DNA from: Ramlibacter sp. Leaf400
GTDB taxonomy: Bacteria; Pseudomonadota; Gammaproteobacteria; Burkholderiales; Burkholderiaceae_C
Direction: 5' to 3'
DNA: 64,000 nt
Assembly (NCBI RefSeq): GCF_001424545.1
Contig: NZ_LMQL01000009.1
Location: forward strand, 310,001 to 374,000
Shown here: positions 36,480 through 44,474 of the stretch, piece by piece
Layout: every line of letters begins with the position of its first letter
Numbering within the stretch: position 1 is the first letter of the stretch
The notes under the pieces: model-generated
The model's input: the letters and a program-made list of their open reading frames with translations, nothing else
What the model was told of the DNA's origin: nothing
Database searches by the model: none
Made by a program: the position numbers and the translations under genes

Positions 36480-37874
36480 ATGACCTGGCAGCTTTCCGCC
36501 AGTGAACTGCAGCGCCGCTACCGCGACGGCAGCCTGACCCCGCGCGAGGTGGCCCAGGCCTGCCTCGCGCGGCTGGAGGCGGTGAACCCGCGCCTGAACG
36601 CGGTGGTGGCGCGGCGCGACCCCGACTTCCTGCGGGAAGCGGCCGCCTCCGCCGAGCGCCATGCGCAGGGACGGCCGCTGTCGCCCCTGGACGGCATCCC
36701 GCTGTCGGTGAAGGACAGCCTCTACACGGCCGACCTGCCGACCACCTGGGGCTGCCCGGCGCTGCGCGGGCACGCGACCGGGCAGGACGAGCTGGCGGTG
36801 GCGCGCGCCCGCGCCGCCGGCGCGCTGGTCATCGGCAAGACCAACGTGCCGGAGTTCGCGCTGGAGGGCTACACCGACAACCCGGTGTTCGGCGTCACCC
36901 GCAACCCCTGGAACCTGGAGCTCACGCCCGGCGGCTCCAGCGGCGGCGCGGTGGCCTCGGTGGCCGCCGGCATCACGCCGCTGGCCATCGGCCAGGACGG
37001 CGGCGGCTCGATCCGCCGCCCCGCTTCGCACACCGGGCTGGTGGGCCTGAAGCCTTCGCTGTCGGCGGTGCCGCGCGAGCACGTGCTGCCCAGCCTGCTG
37101 CTGGACTTCGAGGTGATCGGGCCGCTGGCCCGCACGGTGGCCGACGCGCGGCTGCTGTTCGATGTGATGCGCGGCCCTGCGCCGGTGGACCGCTCCTCGC
37201 TGGCGGCGGAACAGGCGCGGTCGCAGGTTCGCGCGTCCGCGCCGCTGCGCGTGCTCTACGTGGAGCGCTTCGGCAGCGCGCCGCTGGATCCGCAGATCGC
37301 GGCGAGCGTCGGCCGTGCGGTGGCGCGCCTGGCCGCCCTGGGCCACCGGGTCGAGACCGGCGCGCTGCCGCTGGACCTGGACTTCTATGCCGAGGCCTGG
37401 CCGCAGATCGGCCAGGTCGGGCTGGCGCAGATGTTCGACCGCCATCCAGGATGGGCGGCCCAGGCCTCGCCCAAGTACCTGGACATGGCGCACAAGGGCC
37501 GGGAGATCCCCGCCGCCCGCCTGTGGCAGGTGCTGGAGCAGGTCAAGAAGCTGCGGCGCGACAGCGTGGCCCTGTTCGAGGGCATCGACGTCATCGTGCT
37601 GCCTTCGGCTGCCGCCCTGCCGTGGAAAGCGCAGGACGCCTTCCCGACGCACATCGACGGCCAGGAGGTCGGCCCGCGCGGCCACGCCGTCTACACCGGC
37701 TGGGTCAACGCCGCCGGGCTGCCGGGGCTGGCCCTGCCCTGCGAGCCCTCGCGCGAGGGCCTGCCCATCGGCATGCAGCTGGTGGGACGCTACGGCAGCG
37801 ACGACACGCTGCTGGATCTCGGCGCGGCCTACGAGGCCGCCCACCCCTGGGCCGACCGCTGGCCCGCGTTGTAA
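36480..37874 (+). CDS. Amidase signature family enzyme
   Basis: A 464-residue amidase. The Ser-cisSer-Lys triad is visible: K78 (PLSVKDSL), cis-Ser S153 or S154 (TPGGSSGGAVAS) and nucleophile S177 (DGGGSIRRPAS). It would hydrolyse a linear amide to acid and ammonia. In this operon, after a cyclic amidohydrolase, it plausibly takes the ring-opened half-amide or carbamoyl product; that is inference. It is tightly packed behind the binding-protein genes (6-bp gap) with a Bug gene 32 bp downstream. There is no signal peptide, so it is cytoplasmic. Confidence 0.9.
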   Translation: MTWQLSASELQRRYRDGSLTPREVAQACLARLEAVNPRLNAVVARRDPDFLREAAASAERHAQGRPLSPLDGIPLSVKDSLYTADLPTTWGCPALRGHATGQDELAVARARAAGALVIGKTNVPEFALEGYTDNPVFGVTRNPWNLELTPGGSSGGAVASVAAGITPLAIGQDGGGSIRRPASHTGLVGLKPSLSAVPREHVLPSLLLDFEVIGPLARTVADARLLFDVMRGPAPVDRSSLAAEQARSQVRASAPLRVLYVERFGSAPLDPQIAASVGRAVARLAALGHRVETGALPLDLDFYAEAWPQIGQVGLAQMFDRHPGWAAQASPKYLDMAHKGREIPAARLWQVLEQVKKLRRDSVALFEGIDVIVLPSAAALPWKAQDAFPTHIDGQEVGPRGHAVYTGWVNAAGLPGLALPCEPSREGLPIGMQLVGRYGSDDTLLDLGAAYEAAHPWADRWPAL

Positions 37875-37906
37875 GCACCCTTTCCCTAGCTTCGAGGAGA
37901 CCGAAC

Positions 37907-38884
37907 ATGCAAAGACGGCTGGTCCTGCAGTCGGCGGCCGCGGCCGCGGCTGCCATCGCCCTTCCCTCCGTCCGGGCGCAAGCCTGGCCCAGCGGCCCGA
38001 TCAAGCTGGTCGTCGGCTTTCCGCCCGGCGGCGGGGCCGACGCGCTGGCCCGCGTGCTCGGCCAGAAGCTGGCGGACGTGTGGAAGCAGCCGGTGGTCAT
38101 CGAGAACAAGGCCGGAGCGTCCGGCACGGTGGCTGCCGACTACGTGGCGCAGCAGGCCGGCGACGGCTCCACGCTGCTGCTCACCACCATCAACAGCCAC
38201 GCCCTGGCGCCGGCCGTGCTGCCCAAGCTGCGCTACCACCCGGAGCGCGACTTCGTGCCGGTGGCCCTGCTGGGGCTCACGCCCAACCTGCTGATCGGCG
38301 GGGCGATGCAGCCGGCCAGGACCGTCAAGGACCTGGTGGCGCTGTGCAAGGCGCAGCCGGGGCGGGTCACGTTCGGCTCCGCCGGCGCCGGCACCGCGCA
38401 GCACTTCGCGCTGGAGCTGTTCAAGCTGCGCGCCGGGCTGGATGCGCTGCACGTGCCCTACAAGGGCAGCGGCCCCCTGCTCACCGACCTGGTCGGCGGG
38501 CAGATCCAGTACAGCTTCGAGACCATGACCGCGGCGACGCCGCATGTGAAGTCGGGCCGCGCGATCGCGATCGCGCAGACGCGCGCCAAGCGCGTCAAGG
38601 CCTACCCCGACGTGCCCACCATGCAGGAGCAGGGCTTCGCGGGATTCGAGACGTTCAACTGGTACGGCATCTCGGGCCCGGCCAAGCTGCCCGCGCCGAT
38701 CGCGCAGAAGATGAACAAGGACATCCAGGCCGTGCTGGCGATGCCCGAGGTGCGCGAGAAGTACGACACCTTCGGCGTGGAGGACGGCGGCGGATCGCCC
38801 GAGCGCTTTGCGGAACTGCAGCGCTCGGAGATCGCCAAGTGGGCCAAGGTCGCGAAGGAAGCCAATGTCCGCGTCGACGGCTGA
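37907..38884 (+). CDS. Bug/TctC family periplasmic substrate-binding protein
   Basis: A 325-residue exported protein; MQRRLVLQSAAAAAAAIAL is a signal peptide ending near VRAQA. The Bug N-terminal motif is KLVVGFPPGGGADALARVLG and the ligand loop VPYKGSGPLLTDLVGGQIQ. It is the second binding-protein type in this operon beside the TRAP pair, and no TctAB genes accompany it. Its last 20 bases overlap the start of the hydratase gene. Confidence 0.88.
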   Translation: MQRRLVLQSAAAAAAAIALPSVRAQAWPSGPIKLVVGFPPGGGADALARVLGQKLADVWKQPVVIENKAGASGTVAADYVAQQAGDGSTLLLTTINSHALAPAVLPKLRYHPERDFVPVALLGLTPNLLIGGAMQPARTVKDLVALCKAQPGRVTFGSAGAGTAQHFALELFKLRAGLDALHVPYKGSGPLLTDLVGGQIQYSFETMTAATPHVKSGRAIAIAQTRAKRVKAYPDVPTMQEQGFAGFETFNWYGISGPAKLPAPIAQKMNKDIQAVLAMPEVREKYDTFGVEDGGGSPERFAELQRSEIAKWAKVAKEANVRVDG

Positions 38885-39659
38885 CGACACGACCGGCCGC
38901 TCCGGCACGGGCCGGGTGGCGCAAGCGCTCCTGATCGCCCGGCGCGGCGGCCCGCCGGCGGACGCCGCCGCGATGGCGGCGCTGCTGCAGGGGCCGGGCG
39001 ATGCCTACCAGGTGCAGCAGCAGGTCGCCGACGGGCTCGGTGCCAGGCCGGCGGGCGAGATGTTCTGGAAGTCCGGGGGCCCGTCGCGCGACGCGGTGCT
39101 CACCCATGCCCCGCTGCCGCCCCAGGGGGTGTGGACCAGCCCGGCGAACGCCCGCGAGCATCCATTCCGGCTGCGCGTGATCGAAGCCGAGATCGCGCTG
39201 CGCCTGGGCGCCGAGGTGTCCGCGGCCCGCGCGGCCAGTCTCACCCCTGCCGACGCCACGTCGCTGGTGGAATCGATGGCCGTCTCCATCGAGATCGTGG
39301 ACTCGCGCTGGGCGCAGGGGCTACAGGCGCCGCCGCTGCTGAAGCTGGCCGACCTCCAGTCGCACGGCGCCCTGGTGCTCGGCGCCTGGCGCCCCTACGA
39401 GGCGCGCGCGTGGGCCGAGCAGTCGTGCACCGTCGCCATCGGCAGCGGCGAGCCGCGGGTCTTCCGGGGCACGCACTCGCTGGGCGATCCCGCCTGGCTG
39501 CTGCCCACCTGGCTGCGCCATGCGACCCGCTCGGGCCGGCCGGTCCGGCGCGGCACGGTGGTCACCACGGGCACCTGGTGCGGCATGCTGCCCGCCGCGC
39601 CGGGCGACGCGGTCCAGGTCCGCTTCGACGGCATCGGCGAAGCGTTCGTGCAGCTGTAG
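38865..39659 (+). CDS. 2-keto-4-pentenoate hydratase/FAH family protein
   Basis: A 264-residue protein of the MhpD-like hydratase/fumarylacetoacetase fold. Metal-ligand glutamates appear as EAEIALRLG (near 103-111) and SIEIVDSR (near 138-145), with TGTWCGMLPAAPGDAV near 239-254 matching the family's TG...PG stretch. Such enzymes hydrate 2-hydroxypenta-2,4-dienoates or related enols; the substrate here is unknown. The ATG at 38865 gives a start overlapping the Bug gene by 20 bases; a longer frame exists but would run further into it. It is the last gene of the rightward operon; the convergent aminotransferase gene ends 1 bp later. Confidence 0.8.
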   Translation: MSASTADDTTGRSGTGRVAQALLIARRGGPPADAAAMAALLQGPGDAYQVQQQVADGLGARPAGEMFWKSGGPSRDAVLTHAPLPPQGVWTSPANAREHPFRLRVIEAEIALRLGAEVSAARAASLTPADATSLVESMAVSIEIVDSRWAQGLQAPPLLKLADLQSHGALVLGAWRPYEARAWAEQSCTVAIGSGEPRVFRGTHSLGDPAWLLPTWLRHATRSGRPVRRGTVVTTGTWCGMLPAAPGDAVQVRFDGIGEAFVQL

Positions 39660-39660
39660 T

Positions 39661-40893
39661 TCAGCCGCGGTCCTGGCGGGCCGCGGTGCGGCCCAGGTGC
39701 TCCAGCGCGGCCAGCGTGCCGCTCTCGCGCAGGCGCACGCCGGCGAGCTTCAGGCCCATCTCGCAGCCACCCAACGCGGCGACCAGCGAGAGGTCGTTGC
39801 ATTCGCCCAGGTGGCCGATGCGGAACATCCGTCCCTTCACCTTGCCCAGCCCGGCGCCCAGCGACATGTTGAAGTGCCGGTAGACCGCCTCGCGCACCTT
39901 GTCGGCGTCGACGCCCTGGGGCAGCAGCACGCCGGTGAGCACCGGGGAGTACACCGCCGGGTCGGCGCACTGGACCTCCAGGCCCCAGGCCTGCACCGCG
40001 GCGCGGCAGGCGGCGGCCAGCCGCTGGTGGCGGGCGAAGACCTGCTCCAGGCCCTCGGCCTCGATCATGGCTATGGCTTCCGACAGCGCGTACAGCAGGT
40101 TGGTGTTGGGCGTGTACGGCCAGTAGCCGGTGCGGTTCATCTCGATGATCTCGTCCCAGGCCCAGAACGACCTGGGCAGCGTGGCCGTCTTGCTGGCGGC
40201 GACCGCTTTCGGCGACAGCGCATTGAAGCTGATGCCCGGGGGGAGCATCAGGCCCTTCTGCGAGCCGCTCACCGTCACGTCGACGCCCCACTCGTCGTGC
40301 CGGTAGTCCGCCGAGGCCAGCCCGGAGATCGTGTCCACCATCAGCAGCGCGGGGTGCCCGGCCGCATCGATCGCCCGGCGCACCGCCGCGATGTCCGAGG
40401 TGACGCCGGTGGAGGTTTCGTTGTGCACCACGCAGACGGCCTTGATCGCGTGCTGCGGATCGCGACGCAGCCGCTCCTCGATCTGGCCGGCCTGCACGCC
40501 GTGGCGCCAGCCGGGCGCCTCGGGCAGGTGCGGGTCCGTGCCCTCGTACCGCAGGAACTCCGGTTGCAGTCCGAGCCGCAGCGCCATCCGGTTCCACAGC
40601 GTGGCGAAGTGGCCGGTCTCGAACATCAGCACCGCGTCGCCCGGGCTGAGGGTGTTGGCCAGCGCCGCCTCCCAGGCGCCGGTGCCGGACGCCGGGTAGA
40701 TCACCACCGGATGCTGCGTCCGGAAGATGCGCCGGATGCCGGCCAGCACCTGCCGCCCCAGGGCGCCGAACTCCGGGCCGCGGTGGTCGATGGTGGGGTA
40801 GCTCATGGCGCGCAGCAGGCGGTCCGGCACCGGCGACGGCCCGGGGATCTGCAGGAAGTGGCGCCCGGCCGGATGGAAGTTCAGGTTCAGCAT
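39661..40893 (-). CDS. Class V aminotransferase, Ala/Ser/Asp-glyoxylate type
   Basis: A 410-residue fold-type I PLP enzyme. The N-terminal IPGPSPVPDRLLRAMSYPTIDHRGPEF is the glyoxylate-aminotransferase signature, the PLP lysine is K213 in SGSQKGLMLPPG, and the PLP-binding Asp is in LLMVDTISGL (near D187). Family members transfer amino groups from serine, alanine or aspartate to glyoxylate, forming glycine. A palindrome identical in its arms to the gcl operator lies about 126 bp upstream (41019-41033), supporting a glyoxylate role. The donor amino acid is not determined; the aspartate-glyoxylate enzyme BhcA is also possible, although no other Bhc gene is seen. Confidence 0.85.
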   Translation of the reverse strand: MLNLNFHPAGRHFLQIPGPSPVPDRLLRAMSYPTIDHRGPEFGALGRQVLAGIRRIFRTQHPVVIYPASGTGAWEAALANTLSPGDAVLMFETGHFATLWNRMALRLGLQPEFLRYEGTDPHLPEAPGWRHGVQAGQIEERLRRDPQHAIKAVCVVHNETSTGVTSDIAAVRRAIDAAGHPALLMVDTISGLASADYRHDEWGVDVTVSGSQKGLMLPPGISFNALSPKAVAASKTATLPRSFWAWDEIIEMNRTGYWPYTPNTNLLYALSEAIAMIEAEGLEQVFARHQRLAAACRAAVQAWGLEVQCADPAVYSPVLTGVLLPQGVDADKVREAVYRHFNMSLGAGLGKVKGRMFRIGHLGECNDLSLVAALGGCEMGLKLAGVRLRESGTLAALEHLGRTAARQDRG

Positions 40894-41018
40894 CGTTCTG
40901 TGGCCTCGGGTTATGTGCGCCCGTGCTGCGGCGATGCAGTGGCAAGGAACGCCAGGGCGCCGGGGGACTCTAGGCCGCGCTGCGCGCCGCCGGAAGGCTA
41001 GGCTGCGCGATAAGACTT

Positions 41019-41033
41019 ATTCCGGGGCGGAAT
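41019..41033. promoter_or_regulatory. LysR-type operator upstream of the aminotransferase gene
   Basis: ATTCCG-GGG-CGGAAT is a perfect 6-3-6 inverted repeat with T-N11-A spacing. The arms are identical to those of the site before gcl at 27376-27390. It lies in the 191-bp gap between the aminotransferase start and the cyclase stop. Confidence 0.6.
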
Positions 41034-41084
41034 GGACGCCAGGCGAGTCTGCCCCGCTGCACGGGATCCCGCGCCCTCCCGGCC

Positions 41085-42743
41085 TCAATCCGCGGGCAGG
41101 TCGCGGGCCGACGCCAGCGCCCGGAGCGCGAGCGACTTGCGCCGGCCGCGAAGGGGCAGCATGTGCCGGGGCGCGCTGCCGGCCTCCACGCCGGCGGCGT
41201 CCAGGACGTCCTGCGACACGACCAGCCTTGCATCGAAGCTCTTGCACAGCTCCTGCAGCCGCGCCGCCGTGTTGACCGCGTCGCCCACGGCCGTGAAGGT
41301 GCGGGTCTCCTGCCAGCCGACTTCGCCGACCACGGCACGGCCCGCATGGAGGCCGATGCCGAACCCCAGGGGCTGGCCGAGCTCGGCGCGGAACCGCTCG
41401 TTCTCCGCGTCGATCCCGGCCTCGATCGCGTGAGCGGCCCTCAGCGCCTGGCGGCAGGCGGTGGCCAGGTCCGTGTCGAGCCCGAAGATCGCCATCACGC
41501 TGTCGCCGATGAACTGGTTGGGGACACCGCCCGCCTCGCGCACGGCCTGGCCCACCACGTCGAAGAAGCGGTCCAGGACATAGGCGAGGTCGTGCGGCAG
41601 GTGCCGCTCCGAGAGCGTGGTCCAGCGGCGCAGGTCCACGAACAGCACACCGACCTCCCGCTCCACGCCGGTCTGCCGGGGCGCGCGCCAGGAGGCCGAG
41701 GCGGACAGCAGCGGCGTGACCGCGACCGGCCCCAGCGGGCGCAGCTGGCAGGCCAGCCGCACGCCCGCCGGCGCGCCGATGCGCCTGAGCGTGCGGCGCT
41801 CCTGGGCGGAAGGCGGGGGGCAGTTCGCCGGATCGCCGGCGACGCGGACCCGGCAGGTCGAACAACGCGCCCGGCCCCCGCACAGGGACAGGTGCGGGAT
41901 GCCGTGTTCGCGGCTGGCCTCCAGCACCGACCAGCCGCGCGGCACGGCCACGGTGCGCGACGGGTAGGTGAGCGTGACCAGGAGGCCCCGACGTTGCTCT
42001 CGCCAGGAGCGCCACAGCCTGCTCGAAAGCACGAAGGCCAGGGCCGCCCCGAAGGACACGGTGATCCAGTCCACCGCGGCGGCCAGCTGCGCCGCCTGCG
42101 CCGTGCCGACCGGCGCGCCCGGCGCGCGCGCCGCGGGCGAGGACGCGAGCTCACGCGCCATCGCCAGGAAGCCCAGGCCCGCCAGCACGGGCAGGAGCAG
42201 CGCCGCCGCGAAGGCGAGGTGGAAGCGCTCGCGCCAGCCCTTGCGGTGGCGCAGGACGAGGTGGATGCCGATGCAGCCGTGCAGCCAGGCGATGCACATC
42301 AGGGCCATCTGCCGCCCGCCGGCGTCGTTGGCCCAGAGGGTGGTGACGACGCGCGTGTAGTCGTCCTGCAGCCCGAACCGTTCGTGGGCCAGCCGGGTGA
42401 ACGCGAAATGGGACGCCAGCAGGAACGGGACGCTCAACCCCAGCACGATGCGCCCCCACTCCAGGGGCGGCATGCGCAGCGTGCGGCGGGCGTGCAGCGC
42501 GGTCAATGCCAGTACGATGTGGACGAGCAGCGCGCCGTAGAACACCACCGTGAGCGGCAGGCTGCGCCAGGCGGCGACGAACCACTCCCGCGAGCTTTCC
42601 GCGGCGGCCAGCGAGACCAGCCCCGCCGCGTGGTTGAGCAGGTGGGTGGCGACGTAGGCGAAGAGGACGATGCCCGACGCGAGGCGAAGCCCGCGGCTGG
42701 AACCAGGACGCGAATTGAGCAATGTCAGGAACGATCCGGCCAT
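41085..42743 (-). CDS. Membrane adenylate/guanylate cyclase with cytochrome b-like and [2Fe-2S] domains
   Basis: A 552-residue protein. Residues 20-245 hold about six transmembrane segments with several membrane histidines (HLLNH 34-38, H75, LHGCIGIHL 154-162), resembling SdhC/FrdC-type cytochrome b anchors. Residues 255-345 form a plant-type ferredoxin domain with C288, C294, C297 and C332. Residues 362-545 are a class III nucleotide cyclase domain with metal aspartates D370 (LFVDLRRWT) and D414 (IGDSVMAIFG), plus VGDAVNTAARLQ carrying the transition-state Asn/Arg pair (N491, R495). This suggests synthesis of cAMP under redox control at the membrane. It is head to head with a Crp-type regulator gene, the two coding starts overlapping by 22 bases. 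Heme binding is inferred. Confidence 0.86.
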   Translation of the reverse strand: MAGSFLTLLNSRPGSSRGLRLASGIVLFAYVATHLLNHAAGLVSLAAAESSREWFVAAWRSLPLTVVFYGALLVHIVLALTALHARRTLRMPPLEWGRIVLGLSVPFLLASHFAFTRLAHERFGLQDDYTRVVTTLWANDAGGRQMALMCIAWLHGCIGIHLVLRHRKGWRERFHLAFAAALLLPVLAGLGFLAMARELASSPAARAPGAPVGTAQAAQLAAAVDWITVSFGAALAFVLSSRLWRSWREQRRGLLVTLTYPSRTVAVPRGWSVLEASREHGIPHLSLCGGRARCSTCRVRVAGDPANCPPPSAQERRTLRRIGAPAGVRLACQLRPLGPVAVTPLLSASASWRAPRQTGVEREVGVLFVDLRRWTTLSERHLPHDLAYVLDRFFDVVGQAVREAGGVPNQFIGDSVMAIFGLDTDLATACRQALRAAHAIEAGIDAENERFRAELGQPLGFGIGLHAGRAVVGEVGWQETRTFTAVGDAVNTAARLQELCKSFDARLVVSQDVLDAAGVEAGSAPRHMLPLRGRRKSLALRALASARDLPAD

Positions 42744-43414
42744 CCAGCCTGGGACTCAGGAAGATCGACTTGCTGCAGGGCCTGCCCGCCGCGCGGCTCG
42801 ACGCGATCAGCCGCCAGTGCGGCTGGCGGCATTATGAAGCGGGGCAGCGGCTGGTCTCGCGCGAGGCCGCCGACCGCGACCTGCACATGATCGTCGCGGG
42901 CAGCGTGCGGATCACCAGCTATTCCGAAGGCGGGCGCGAGACCAGCTTCCGCGACCTGGCCGCGGGCACCTCGTACGGCGAAGTCTCCGCGCTCGACGGC
43001 CTGCCGCGGTCGGTCGACGTGGTGGCGCTCGCGTCCACGGTGATCGCCTCGCTGCCCCCGGCCGAGTTCCGCGCCCTGCTGCGCGAGGAGTGGATCGTCA
43101 ACGAGCGCGTGCTGCTGCGATTGACCGACCTGGTGCGGCGCCTGACCGGCCGCGTGCTGGACCTGAGCACCCGCACCGTGCAGCGCCGCATCCTCGACGA
43201 GCTCCTGCGGCTGGCGCGGGCCGGCCAGGTGGAAGGCAACACCGCGCGCATCGATCCGGCACCGCGGCATGCGGAGATGGCCAGCCTGGTCAGCACCTAC
43301 CGCGAGCAGGTCACGCGCGAGCTGTCGGCGCTGGTGAAGGCCGGCGTGCTGGCCAAGGACGGCACGGCCCTGGTGGTGCGCGACCTCGACCGGCTGCGGT
43401 CGCTCGCTTCCTGA
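42722..43414 (+). CDS. Crp/Fnr family transcriptional regulator
   Basis: A 230-residue regulator. The cNMP-binding domain spans about 15-125 with a phosphate-binding cassette YGEVSALDGLPRSVDV (E87, R96, S97) that keeps the Glu and Arg needed for cAMP. It lacks the N-terminal cysteine cluster of Fnr. The helix-turn-helix is at about 183-206 (HAEMASLVSTYREQVTREL). It is divergent from the [2Fe-2S] cyclase with a 22-base overlap of coding starts, so cyclase product and receptor are probably a pair. A 9-6-9 palindrome 23 bp after its stop is a good operator candidate. Ribosome site weak. Confidence 0.9.
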   Translation: MSGTIRPSSLGLRKIDLLQGLPAARLDAISRQCGWRHYEAGQRLVSREAADRDLHMIVAGSVRITSYSEGGRETSFRDLAAGTSYGEVSALDGLPRSVDVVALASTVIASLPPAEFRALLREEWIVNERVLLRLTDLVRRLTGRVLDLSTRTVQRRILDELLRLARAGQVEGNTARIDPAPRHAEMASLVSTYREQVTRELSALVKAGVLAKDGTALVVRDLDRLRSLAS

Positions 43415-43436
43415 CGCAGACGCGGCTCGGGCCGGC

Positions 43437-43460
43437 TGCGTTTTCCGGTGCGAAAACGCA
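43437..43460. promoter_or_regulatory. 9-6-9 palindrome, candidate Crp-type operator
   Basis: TGCGTTTTC-CGGTGC-GAAAACGCA is a perfect 9-base inverted repeat with the 6-base centre typical of Crp/Fnr sites. A possible -10 element TAGAGT lies at 43484-43489. The next gene starts at 43555, so the site is well placed to activate it. A terminator role is less likely because there is no T-run after the right arm. Confidence 0.6.
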
Positions 43461-43554
43461 CTTACCCCCGGCAGGTGCATCCCTAGAGTCCGGGTTGTCG
43501 GCCCAAGGCTTTCACGAGCCACCGGCACCCAACAGCACTCAAAAGGAAACCACC

Positions 43555-43917
43555 ATGAACCGCAAAGCCGCCCTCGCCCTCCTTCTCGCCGCCTCCGCCG
43601 CCGCCGGCAATGCCTTCGCGGACGACATCACCGTCGAGACCGTGCCGTTCGCGTCGACCGCCTCGCGCGCCGAGGTCGTCGCGCAGATGAACGCCTTCCG
43701 CGCTTCGGGCACGAATCCGTGGGCGCTCGAGTTCGACGCCCTCGCCGGCTTCAAGGGCACCCGCAGCCGCGCGCAGGTCACGGCCGAATACCTCGCCGAG
43801 CGCGACAAGGTCGCGGCCTTCACCGCCGAGGACAGCGGCTCCGGCTACCTGGCCCAGGACCGTGACGGCGACGCGCCCGCGCTGCGCCTGGCCGGCCAGC
43901 CCGCCGCGGCGCATTGA
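43555..43917 (+). CDS. Small exported protein, DUF4148-like
   Basis: A 120-residue protein; the signal peptide spans 1-22 (ends at NAFA). The mature part has two TSRAEVVAQ-like elements: STASRAEVVAQM and TRSRAQVTAEYLAERDKV. These resemble the SRAEVxAEL pattern of DUF4148-type exported proteins of Burkholderiales, whose function is unknown. AAAGGAAACC precedes the ATG at 43555. It lies just downstream of the Crp-type palindrome and 52 bp upstream of a DoxX gene, with which it is probably cotranscribed. Confidence 0.75.
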   Translation: MNRKAALALLLAASAAAGNAFADDITVETVPFASTASRAEVVAQMNAFRASGTNPWALEFDALAGFKGTRSRAQVTAEYLAERDKVAAFTAEDSGSGYLAQDRDGDAPALRLAGQPAAAH

Positions 43918-43969
43918 TCGAACAAGACATTGCGGCAGGCCCTCGCCTGCCGCCCTCCAAGGACAACCG

Positions 43970-44401
43970 ATGCCCACTTCCATTCCCCTGAATGCCGCGG
44001 CGCTCGCCGCCCGCCTCTGCCTGGCCCTGCTGTTCATCCCGTCGGGATTCGCCAAGATCGCCGGCTTCGCCCGCTTGACGGGCTACATCGCGTCGAAGGG
44101 CGTGCCGCTGCCGGAGCTGTGCGCGGCCATCGCCATCGGGGCCGAGCTCGGCCTGGGCGTGCTGCTGCTGGCCGGATTCAGGACCCGCTGGGCGGCCCTG
44201 GGCCTGGCCCTCTTCGTCGCCGTGGTCACGCCGATCTTCCATGGCTTCTGGGCCGTCCCGGCGGAACAGGTCGCCCTCCAGCAGCAGATGTTCTTCAAGA
44301 ACGTCGGCATCCTGGCCGGCCTGTTGCTCCTGGCCTCGGTGGGAGCGGGACGCTGGAGCCTGGACGACGCGCCGGTCATGGCCCGGCACGCCAGGGCCTG
44401 A
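43970..44401 (+). CDS. DoxX family membrane protein
   Basis: A 143-residue protein with four predicted transmembrane segments (about 8-28, 50-70, 74-92, 112-132) and the DoxX-family start LCLALLFIPSGFAKIAGF followed by MFFKNVGILAGLLLL near the end. DoxX proteins are linked to quinone, thiol or oxidative-stress functions in various bacteria, but the activity here is undefined. It follows the small exported protein gene, downstream of a putative Crp-type operator, so it is a candidate output of the cyclase/Crp pair. Confidence 0.87.
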   Translation: MPTSIPLNAAALAARLCLALLFIPSGFAKIAGFARLTGYIASKGVPLPELCAAIAIGAELGLGVLLLAGFRTRWAALGLALFVAVVTPIFHGFWAVPAEQVALQQQMFFKNVGILAGLLLLASVGAGRWSLDDAPVMARHARA

Positions 44402-44440
44402 CGCGCCCCGGAGATGCCGGACGGCAACGCGACGTGCGCG

Positions 44441-44474
44441 CGATCACTCGCGCAGGTCCACGATCACTCGCGCA
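44441..44474. repeat. 14-base tandem direct repeat at gene end
   Basis: CGATCACTCGCGCA occurs at 44441-44454 and 44461-44474 (period 20). The second copy contains the stop and last codons of the minus-strand Bug gene, so this is a small duplication of its 3' end. Confidence 0.7.

Noticed and set aside
35169..37844. Long minus-strand open frame under the TRAP receptors and amidase
   Set aside because: Low-complexity His/Arg/Leu composition and no start or ribosome site context.
39661..40893. Complete beta-hydroxyaspartate cycle
   Set aside because: Only an aminotransferase of the right family is present; the aldolase, dehydratase and imine reductase genes are not in the window.
43437..43460. 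Rho-independent terminator for the Crp-type gene
   Set aside because: The right arm is not followed by a T-run, the 6-base centre fits a Crp-type operator better, and the next promoter begins just after.
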